Positions 44,654-51,258 of a stretch of 64,000 nucleotides of DNA are shown here, piece by piece. The notes below the pieces were generated by a model. The model had not been told where the DNA came from, made no database searches, and saw only the letters and a program-made list of their open reading frames with translations. A program made the translations under genes and the position numbers. The DNA is from JAKANT01 sp035502095 (GTDB lineage Bacteria; Pseudomonadota; Gammaproteobacteria; Burkholderiales; Burkholderiaceae_F). Location of the stretch: NCBI GenBank assembly GCA_035502095.1, contig DATJUX010000010.1:62001-126000 (forward strand). Reading direction: 5' to 3'. Within the stretch, counting starts at the first letter, position 1. Every line of letters begins with the position of its first letter.

Positions 44654-45799
44654 ATGCGCACCCTTCGCCTGTTCGTCCTGGCGGCGTCGCTCGCGAGCGG
44701 CACCGCCGCCGCCGACGGCGCCGTGCGGCCGCTGCGCCTGTGCGCCGACCCGGCCAACCTGCCCTTCAGCAGCGCGGCCGCCGACGCCAGCGCGCGCGGC
44801 ATGCCGGGTCTCTACGTCGAGATCGGCCACGCGGTCGCCGATGCACTGGAACGGCCCTTCGAGACGGTCTGGTCGCATACGTACTTCGAGAAGCGCAACC
44901 TGCGCACGACGCTGCTCGCCGACAAGTGCGACTTCGCGGTGGGGCTGCCCGCGGACGCCGGGTTCATGGGGTCGCGCGTGATCTTCTCGAAGCCGATCCT
45001 GCAGGTCGGCTATGCACTGGTCGTCGCGAAGGCGTCGCGGGTGACGCGCCTGGACGACTTGCGCGGGAAGCGCGTCGCCGTGCAGTTCGGCTCGACGCCC
45101 CAGAACGTCCTGGCCGCGCGCGACGACATCACCGCCGTGACGACGCTGGATCCCGAGGAAGCGATGCGGCGGCTCGCCGCGGGCGACGTCGATGCGGCGT
45201 TCATCTGGGGTCCGAGCGCGGCTTACATCAACCGCACTGCGCTCGGCGACGCGTTCCGCGTGTTGCCCGTCGATGGGCCGCAGATGCAGTGGCCGGCCGC
45301 GATCGGGTTCTCCAGCAAGCAGGGCGCATTGCGCGATGCCGTCGACGGCGTGCTCGAACGGCTGGCACCGCGCATCCAGGCGCTCGCGGCGAAGTACGCG
45401 TTGAACGACACGCCGGTGCCGGTGCTCTCCGACGCTGTACCGGCCGGCACTCCGGCGGCCGCTCCCGTCGTCGCGCGCGCGGCCGCCGCGGTCGTCGCGG
45501 CTGCCGATGCCACCGCGCAACCGGCCGATCCCGCCGCGCTGACGGGCACCGCAGCCGAGGGCCGCGAAATATTCAACGGGACATGCGCGCACTGCCACGG
45601 ACCGGACGCCGTGCAGGCGGAGCGGCGCATCAACCTGCGGCTGCTCAAGCGCCGCTACGGCGACGACATGGCGGAGACGTTTCACACGACGGTGACCAAG
45701 GGGCGCCCTGCGAAGGGAATGCCCGCATGGCAGGGCGTTTTCAGCGAGGCGGACTTCGCGAAGATCCTGGCTTTCCTGAGCACCGTGCAGGAGCCCTGA
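44654..45799 (+). CDS. XoxJ-like periplasmic binding protein fused to a cytochrome c domain
   Basis: 381 residues, start 7 nt after the dehydrogenase stop. Signal peptide MRTLRLFVLAASLASGTAAA. Residues about 27-255 are a family 3 solute-binding domain of the quinoprotein-associated kind: LRLCADPANLPFSSA, FAVGLPADAGFMGS, VAVQFGSTPQNVLA. An Ala-rich linker (about 255-300) leads to a class I cytochrome c: haem site CAHCH at 311-315 and the Met ligand in KGMPAWQG (Met356). In methanol dehydrogenase operons XoxJ and the cytochrome XoxG are separate proteins; here they are one chain. It probably activates and oxidises the neighbouring dehydrogenase. Confidence 0.88.
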   Translation: MRTLRLFVLAASLASGTAAADGAVRPLRLCADPANLPFSSAAADASARGMPGLYVEIGHAVADALERPFETVWSHTYFEKRNLRTTLLADKCDFAVGLPADAGFMGSRVIFSKPILQVGYALVVAKASRVTRLDDLRGKRVAVQFGSTPQNVLAARDDITAVTTLDPEEAMRRLAAGDVDAAFIWGPSAAYINRTALGDAFRVLPVDGPQMQWPAAIGFSSKQGALRDAVDGVLERLAPRIQALAAKYALNDTPVPVLSDAVPAGTPAAAPVVARAAAAVVAAADATAQPADPAALTGTAAEGREIFNGTCAHCHGPDAVQAERRINLRLLKRRYGDDMAETFHTTVTKGRPAKGMPAWQGVFSEADFAKILAFLSTVQEP

Positions 45800-45800
45800 T

Positions 45801-45838
45801 CGCCGCGGGGACCACCGCCGCTGCGCTTCCCCGCGGCG
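45801..45838 (+). terminator. Hairpin after the dehydrogenase-cytochrome operon
   Basis: Perfect arms CGCCGCGGGG and CCCCGCGGCG around a loop of about 18 nt, starting 1 nt after the stop codon. No T tract follows, so it may be a weak terminator or an mRNA 3' stabiliser ahead of the XdhC gene. Confidence 0.5.
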
Positions 45839-45898
45839 CCAACCTCGGATGGGTCGAGGTGTATCTTTGGTGCCGACGGAAATAGCGGAGGTTTTCGC

Positions 45899-46900
45899 AT
45901 GGACAACGTCGACGTCCAGGTGTTGAAGAAGGCCGATGAATGGGTGCGTAGCGGGCACCGCGCGGTGATGGGAACGATCGTTCGGACGTGGGGCTCGGCG
46001 CCGCGTCCGGTCGGATCGCTGGTGGTGATCCGCGACGATGGACTGGTGGCCGGCTCCGTCTCCGGCGGCTGCATCGAAGACGATCTGGTCGACCGGGTGC
46101 GCTCCGGTGCGCTCGCCGCGGAGGCGCCGCAGCGCGTCACCTACGGTGTCACGGCGGAGGACGCCTTCAAGTTCGGCCTTCCTTGCGGCGGCACGCTCGA
46201 ACTCGTGCTCGAGCCGGTGACACCTCAGACGCAGGTGGGCGATCTGCTCGCCCGCATCGTCGCCGGCAAGCAGACCCTGCGCACGCTGGACCTGGGGAGC
46301 GGCCGCGTCACGCTCGCGGAAGGGCAAGGCACCGACGTGCTGTCGGTGTCGGACGAGCGGCTCGTGACCGTGCATGGTCCGCGCTGGCGCCTGCTCATCA
46401 TCGGCGCCGGGCAGCTGACCCACTTCGTCGCCCAGATGGCGCTCGCGCTCGACTACCAGGTCATCATCTGCGATCCGCGCGAGGAATATGCCGACGGCTG
46501 GCTGGTTCCGGGCACGACGCTCGTGCGCACGATGCCGGACGACACCGTGATCGAGTTCCGGCCCGACCGCAACACCGCGATCATCGCGTTGACGCACGAT
46601 CCGAAGCTCGACGACCTCGCGCTGATGGAAGCGTTGAAGTCGCCGGCGTTCTACGTCGGCGCGATCGGCTCGAAGAAGAACCAGGCGACCCGGCGCGAGC
46701 GGCTGCTCGAGTTCGGCGTGACCGCCGAGCAACTGGAGCAGTTGCACGGACCGATCGGCCTGAAGAACGGCGCCCGCACACCCGCGGAGATCGCGGTGTC
46801 GATCCTCGCCGAGCTTACCGGCGTGAAGTACGGCTACCGCATTCCGGCGCCGATACCGCTTGCCGAGACCACGAGCGTCGAAGCGGGGTGCGTCGTCTAG
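45899..46900 (+). CDS. XdhC/CoxF-family molybdenum hydroxylase maturation factor
   Basis: 333 residues. XdhC proteins bind molybdenum cofactor, promote its sulfuration and insert it into xanthine-oxidase-type enzymes. N-terminal domain: GTIVRTWGSAPRPVGSLVVI and GSVSGGCIEDDLV; middle: GLPCGGTLELVLEP with the conserved Cys near 98. The C-terminal Rossmann domain begins LLIIGAGQLTHFVAQMAL, and ends with YVGAIGSKKNQATRRERL and LKNGARTPAEIAVSILAE. No Mo enzyme is encoded beside it; the obvious client is the molybdenum hydroxylase at 23.7-27.4 kb. Confidence 0.9.
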   Translation: MDNVDVQVLKKADEWVRSGHRAVMGTIVRTWGSAPRPVGSLVVIRDDGLVAGSVSGGCIEDDLVDRVRSGALAAEAPQRVTYGVTAEDAFKFGLPCGGTLELVLEPVTPQTQVGDLLARIVAGKQTLRTLDLGSGRVTLAEGQGTDVLSVSDERLVTVHGPRWRLLIIGAGQLTHFVAQMALALDYQVIICDPREEYADGWLVPGTTLVRTMPDDTVIEFRPDRNTAIIALTHDPKLDDLALMEALKSPAFYVGAIGSKKNQATRRERLLEFGVTAEQLEQLHGPIGLKNGARTPAEIAVSILAELTGVKYGYRIPAPIPLAETTSVEAGCVV

Positions 46901-46917
46901 CGCAGGGATGACGCGCG

Positions 46918-47190
46918 ATGTTGTGGATGGTGGTCGAGCGTTTCCGCAACGGCGACGCCGTCCCGGTCTACCGGCGCTTCCGCGACCGCGGCCGCATGGC
47001 GCCGGAGGGACTGCGCTACGTCGACAGCTGGGTCACCGCGGACCTCACCACCTGCTACCAGTTGATGGAAGGCGACGACCCGGCACTGCTCGAGGCGTGG
47101 ATGGCGAACTGGCGCGACGTCGCCGACTTCGAGGTCTTTGCCGTGATGGCGTCGGCGCAAGCGGCGGAAGCGGTCCGGCCAAAGCTGTAG
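46918..47190 (+). CDS. DUF3303-like small protein
   Basis: 90 residues: MLWMVVERFRNGDAVPVYRR, then GRMAPEGLRYVDSWVTADL and CYQLMEGDDPALLEAWMANW. The size and the conserved phrase 'RYVDSWV...CYQLME.DD..LL..W...W.D..DFE' fit DUF3303-type proteins with a ferredoxin-like alpha/beta fold, seen in many proteobacteria. Function unknown. It starts 17 nt after the XdhC stop and is followed by a hairpin terminator. Confidence 0.8.
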   Translation: MLWMVVERFRNGDAVPVYRRFRDRGRMAPEGLRYVDSWVTADLTTCYQLMEGDDPALLEAWMANWRDVADFEVFAVMASAQAAEAVRPKL

Positions 47191-47202
47191 CGGCCGGAAG
47201 GC

Positions 47203-47256
47203 TTTGACGCGGATCGGACAGTCATTTCTTATCCGCGCAATCCGCGTCCGGTTTTT
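47203..47256 (+). terminator. Repeat-type hairpin terminator
   Basis: Arms ACGCGGAT and ATCCGCGT with a T5 run after them. The same module, opening TTGACGCGGAT and closing ATCCGCGCAATCCGCGTC, occurs at 56755-56830. It lies between convergent genes (DUF3303 and DUF350). Confidence 0.65.
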
Positions 47257-47297
47257 CGGGCGTGCGCAGCGCTTCCCGGAATGACGCCCGATTGCGT

Positions 47298-47714
47298 CTA
47301 GTACGTCATGCACGCAGCATTCAGCATGCCGAGCGCGATCGCCACGGCGCCAAGGAAGATGCCGCTGGCGAGCTGGCCTTCCTGCACGTTCTTCGAGATC
47401 GCCGGGATCACGGCGTGCACGATCAGGAAAGCGATCAGCTGCACGATCAGGGATATGACCGACCACAGGAACATGTCGACCAGGGAGATGCTGTTCTCGA
47501 TGCTCGACGCGAGCGGCAGCACGAACCCGATGATCGCTCCGCCCAGGCTTGCCGCCGCCGCCGTGTTACCCGAGCGGATCAGAGCGATCTCGGGGTACGG
47601 CGTGATGCGCAGGTAGATCAGCAGGAACGCGGCCAGAAGCAGCAGGCTGAGGCCGAAATAGGCGCCGAAGAGCGGCAGGCCGGACAGGTATCCAAGCAGG
47701 GCATGGTGGCGCAT
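47298..47714 (-). CDS. DUF350 inner-membrane protein (YjfL-like)
   Basis: 138 residues from ATG 47714 (AGGGAG upstream) with four predicted transmembrane helices: GAYFGLSLLLLAAFLLIYL, SLGGAIIGFVLPLASSI, SLIVQLIAFLIVHAVI and ASGIFLGAVAIALGMLNAACM. The Arg-Ser-Gly-Asn-x-Ala-Ala (IRSGNTAAAASLGGA) motif is diagnostic for DUF350. E. coli YjfL lies in a cluster with a glutathionylspermidine-synthase-like gene, as here (14 nt gap). Function unknown; membrane potential or stress roles have been suggested for related families. Confidence 0.85.
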   Translation of the reverse strand: MRHHALLGYLSGLPLFGAYFGLSLLLLAAFLLIYLRITPYPEIALIRSGNTAAAASLGGAIIGFVLPLASSIENSISLVDMFLWSVISLIVQLIAFLIVHAVIPAISKNVQEGQLASGIFLGAVAIALGMLNAACMTY

Positions 47715-47728
47715 CGCAACTCCCTGGA

Positions 47729-48898
47729 TCAATCGGTGAAGTAGTGCGGAACGAAGCGGCTGGTGTTGCGCGTGATGCGCGAATCGTCCTCGCGCAAACC
47801 GATGCCGGCCGGCGTGCCATCGATCAGCCACGATCCGACCAGCACGTAGTCGTCGCCGAAGCGCGGCAAGGGCGCGAGCGCCTGGCAGATCGAACCCTCG
47901 GCGCCGTAGTCGCCGGGCGTGGATTCGACCACGACACCGTCGACCCAGACGACGTTGGCACCCTCGCGGGCGAGTTTGGGCTTGCGTACGTAGCGCGTGC
48001 CGAGACGATCCGCGTCGTAGTAGGCGGGCAGCAGGTTCGGATGATCAGGGTACAGCTCCCACAGCACGACGAGGAGCGCCTTGTTCGAGAGCAGCATCTT
48101 CCACGGCGGCTCGAACACCTGCAGGCGGTCCGCGCCGAGCGCCTGCGCGAGCGCGGGGCCGAATTGCTCGGCGGCCAGCCACTCCCACGGGTAGAGCTTG
48201 AACAAGGCCTCGATCGGGACGTTGAACTCGTCGACGAACGCGCTGCCGTTGAAGCCGATCCGTTCGATCGCGAGCGCGACCGTGGGCCAGCCTGCCTGGA
48301 TCGCCGTATCGCGCAGGTATTCGAGGTTCCCCCAATCCTCCTCGCTCGCGTCGACGGCGGCGAAGTGCAGGCGCTGCGCCCTGCTCGCCCCGCGCAGGCG
48401 CTTCCAGCCATCGATCAGGCGCTCGTGGATGGAATTGAACTGGTCGGCGTCGGGATGCACCGCCTGCAGCCAGTGCCACTGCGCCACGCTCGCTTCGAGG
48501 CACGCGGTCGGCGTGTCGGCGTTGTATTCGAGCAGCTTGGGCGGACCGGCGCCGTCGTAGCTGAAGTCCATGCGGCCGAAGAGCGAGACGCCCTCGGGCC
48601 GCCCGTCGAGGTGGGCCTGCCAGCTGCGCGCCACGACCTGGCGCCAGGGCGGCGCGACCGCAAATTCCTCGAAGCGGCCTGATGCCACGACGTGCTGCGC
48701 GGCGTTCAAGGCCATTTCGTGCACCTCGGCGGTGGCGCTTTCGAGTTCGTCGATCTGCGCCGTGGTGAGGCGATAGCAGCGCGACTCGTCCCAATAGGTC
48801 CCGCTGCCGCCGTCCCCGCCCACGCTGTGGTAGCGAAAGCCGATCCGCTCCATCTCGGCCTGCCAGCCCGCGCGCGGAACAATGAGTTCGCGCTGCAA
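47729..48898 (-). CDS. Glutathionylspermidine synthase-like ATP-grasp ligase (YgiC/YjfC family)
   Basis: 389 residues. The start is TTG 48898: the family aligns from 'MxR...xRxxWxxxxxxxGFxxH', which supports this rare codon over the next ATG (48853). Motifs: GRMDFSYDGAGPPKLLEYNADTPT (in part DFSYDG, LLEYNADTP), NSIHERLIDGWKRL, then metal and ATP residues in YVRKPKLAREGANV and GSWLIDGTPAGIGLRED. It resembles the synthetase half of Gsp synthetase without the amidase half. E. coli YgiC does not make glutathionylspermidine in vitro, so the ligated substrate is unknown. Confidence 0.9.
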   Translation of the reverse strand: MQRELIVPRAGWQAEMERIGFRYHSVGGDGGSGTYWDESRCYRLTTAQIDELESATAEVHEMALNAAQHVVASGRFEEFAVAPPWRQVVARSWQAHLDGRPEGVSLFGRMDFSYDGAGPPKLLEYNADTPTACLEASVAQWHWLQAVHPDADQFNSIHERLIDGWKRLRGASRAQRLHFAAVDASEEDWGNLEYLRDTAIQAGWPTVALAIERIGFNGSAFVDEFNVPIEALFKLYPWEWLAAEQFGPALAQALGADRLQVFEPPWKMLLSNKALLVVLWELYPDHPNLLPAYYDADRLGTRYVRKPKLAREGANVVWVDGVVVESTPGDYGAEGSICQALAPLPRFGDDYVLVGSWLIDGTPAGIGLREDDSRITRNTSRFVPHYFTD

Positions 48899-49303
48899 TC
48901 AGCCCCCGCCGCTGAAGAAGCGCGCCGAAGAACCGAAGCCGCCGCGCCCGGTCGCGCCGGCGGCAGCGGCCGAGAGCGTCGTGCGGGCGATCGAATGGTT
49001 GCTCGGCGCATCGGAGGTGATCGGCACGCCCGCCTGGCGCGCGGCGTTGCGCGCTTCCGTCTGGGCCGAATCGCGATACGCCGGGTAGTAGATCGGACCG
49101 CGGAAGTAGGTCGACGTACCCGCGCCGGTCGTCACCTGCTGCTGCTCGCAGTACTCGGGGCGGCCCCAATCGGCGGCGCAGTCGTCGAGCGAAACGTACG
49201 TGTCGCGGGCGCGATCGGGCTGGTCGAACTCCTGCCCGCAGCCCTGCAGCGCTGCGGCGCCGATGAGCACCAGCGTCACGCGCGCGGAAACGCGGCGCGC
49301 CAT
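48899..49303 (-). CDS. DUF1190 (YgiB-like) lipoprotein
   Basis: 134 residues. Signal peptide with lipobox ARVTLVLIGAAALQGC. The mature part has a conserved acidic Cys motif TYVSLDDCAADWG and PEYCEQQ, followed by YFRGPIYYPAYRDSAQ and a Gly/Ser-rich C-terminus ending in FFSGGG. This fits YgiB, the usual neighbour of ygiC. The stop directly abuts the TTG of the ligase gene, so the two are translationally linked. Confidence 0.8.
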   Translation of the reverse strand: MARRVSARVTLVLIGAAALQGCGQEFDQPDRARDTYVSLDDCAADWGRPEYCEQQQVTTGAGTSTYFRGPIYYPAYRDSAQTEARNAARQAGVPITSDAPSNHSIARTTLSAAAAGATGRGGFGSSARFFSGGG

Positions 49304-49372
49304 TCGTTCCTCCCCCTGCCGTCGAGCTACCGCGCCGCGAGCATGCCAAGCGCGGCGGCCGGCTACAAGAGG

Positions 49373-49795
49373 TCAGGACTCGATGTCGGCGCTCGCGATC
49401 GCCCTGTTGCTGGGTTTCTCGTCGAGCCGAGCCTGGTAGCCCTGTTCGACCGCCTCGCGCCGCGCCGCGAGCTGCGATTCGAACCGCAGCGCATTGGAAT
49501 AGATCGGACCGAGGAAAACGCCGCCCTGCGCGCGTTCGGCCGCGTCGGCCGCCAGGGGCGTGCACATGCCGGCGAAGCCCCAGTCGGCCACGCAATCGTC
49601 GAGCTTGCCGTAGAGGTCGCGCTGGTACTTCGCCGGCGGCGGCTTGGGCAGCGGGCCCGGTGCGCCGCCGAACCTTGCCGCGGCGGCAGGCGGCTGCGCC
49701 GGAGGCGACTGCACGCTGCGACCGCATCCCGAGGCGATGCACGTGCAAACCAGCAGCGCCCCAAAGCAGGCCGAACGGAGGTTGGTGGAGCGCAT
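49373..49795 (-). CDS. Second DUF1190-like lipoprotein, divergent paralogue
   Basis: 140 residues from ATG 49795. Lipobox LVCTCIASGC, then a Pro/Ala linker and the motif LDDCVADWGFAGMCTP, which parallels LDDCAADWG...YC of the adjacent protein, and a downstream GPIYSNALRFESQLAARREA. The shared 'LDDCxADWG' core and position 70 bp upstream suggest an old duplication. The C-terminal Gly-rich tail of the first copy is replaced by a short helix. Function unknown. Confidence 0.7.
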   Translation of the reverse strand: MRSTNLRSACFGALLVCTCIASGCGRSVQSPPAQPPAAAARFGGAPGPLPKPPPAKYQRDLYGKLDDCVADWGFAGMCTPLAADAAERAQGGVFLGPIYSNALRFESQLAARREAVEQGYQARLDEKPSNRAIASADIES

Positions 49796-49930
49796 CGCGC
49801 GACAACGTACGGAGGACACCGTCACGGTAGACCGCAGCGCGCGCGGGCGCCGTGGCTCAGGCTTGGTAGGCCGTCGGTACGACCGCGGCGCGGGCCGCGC
49901 GCGCGGCCGCGATGATCGTGTGCTGGGACC

Positions 49931-51016
49931 TCAGCTGTTCAGCACCTTGATGGTGGGCATCTTGAGCGACATGTCCCTGGCCTTTTCGGCGATCCTGATC
50001 GCGACGCGGCGCGCAATGGCCTTGTAGGTGTGCGCGATCTCGCTGTCCGGTTCCGCGATGACGGTCGGCCGGCCGGAGTCGGTCTGCTCGCGGATGCGGA
50101 TGTCGAGCGGAAGCGAACCCAGCACGTCGACGCCGTATTGCTCCGCCATCTTCTGCGCGCCGCCGGCGCCGAAGATGTGCTCGGCGTGGCCGCACTGCGA
50201 GCAGACGTGGATCGCCATGTTTTCGACCAGCCCGAGGATCGGCACGTTGACCTTCTCGAACATCTTGAGTCCCTTTTTCGCGTCGATGAGCGCGATGTCC
50301 TGCGGCGTCGTGACGATGATCGCGCCCGTGACCGGCACCTGCTGCGCGAGCGTGAGCTGGATATCGCCGGTGCCGGGCGGCATGTCGACCACCAGATAGT
50401 CGACCGCCATCCAGTTGGTCTGGCCGAGCAGCTGTTGCAGCGCCTGCGTCACCATCGGGCCGCGCCAGACCATCGGCTGATCGGTGTCGACGAGAAAACC
50501 GATCGACATCGCCTGCACGCCGTGATTGCGCAACGGTTCCATCGTCTTGCCGTCGAGGCTTTCCGGCTTGCCCGTGATGCCCAGCATGGTGGGCTGGCTC
50601 GGACCGTAGATGTCGGCATCGAGGATGCCCACCTGCGCGCCTTCGGCAGCCAGCGCGAGCGCGAGGTTGACGGCGACGGTGCTCTTGCCCACCCCTCCTT
50701 TGCCCGAGGAGACCGCGATGATGTTCTTCACGTTCGGCAGCACCTTCAGGCCGCGCTGCACCGTGTGCGCGACGATCTTCATCGTCACGTTGGCGGTGAC
50801 GCTTGCCGCACCGGCGCGCTGCAGGGCATCGGTCACCATCGCGCGGATCGGTTCGAGCTGGCTCGCGGCGGGATAACCCAGTTCGACCTCCAGGCTGACG
50901 TGATCGCCGTCGACCTTGACGTTGCGCGCGGCGCGCGACGATACGAGATCCTTGCCGGTGTTGGGGTCGACGACGGTCGCGAGGACTGCATTGATGCGTT
51001 CGATCGTGAGGCTCAT
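49931..51016 (-). CDS. apbC: ApbC/Mrp iron-sulfur cluster carrier ATPase
   Basis: 361 residues from ATG 51016. An N-terminal MIP18/DUF59 domain (LATVVDPNTGKDL, VEVELGYP-like LEVELGYPA) precedes a P-loop ATPase: deviant Walker A SSGKGGVGKSTVAVNLALAL near 105, DADIYGPSQPTMLG, DYLVVDMPPGTGD near 205. CSQCGH near 275 is the CXXC that bridges the dimer's [4Fe-4S] cluster. Delivers clusters to apoproteins. Divergent from metG with a 242-bp gap. Confidence 0.95.
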   Translation of the reverse strand: MSLTIERINAVLATVVDPNTGKDLVSSRAARNVKVDGDHVSLEVELGYPAASQLEPIRAMVTDALQRAGAASVTANVTMKIVAHTVQRGLKVLPNVKNIIAVSSGKGGVGKSTVAVNLALALAAEGAQVGILDADIYGPSQPTMLGITGKPESLDGKTMEPLRNHGVQAMSIGFLVDTDQPMVWRGPMVTQALQQLLGQTNWMAVDYLVVDMPPGTGDIQLTLAQQVPVTGAIIVTTPQDIALIDAKKGLKMFEKVNVPILGLVENMAIHVCSQCGHAEHIFGAGGAQKMAEQYGVDVLGSLPLDIRIREQTDSGRPTVIAEPDSEIAHTYKAIARRVAIRIAEKARDMSLKMPTIKVLNS

Positions 51017-51258
51017 GGCTGGCTTCCGGGCTGGCCCGCCGAGTCTACGGCAACGATCCCGGCGAGAGGCCTTGTTAAGATGCCGGGCATAGACGGACCG
51101 ATCATGCGCACGCGCGACCGCCACCCCGCCCCGCCGGCATCCGCCCTGCGCGTCCGTGCCCGAATGCGGCGCGCGCGCTGATTGCCTCGATTCGCGATGC
51201 CGGCGTCCGTGCGACGCGCACGGTGCCGATCCGCCGTAGCGTCACCCGAACCACGACC

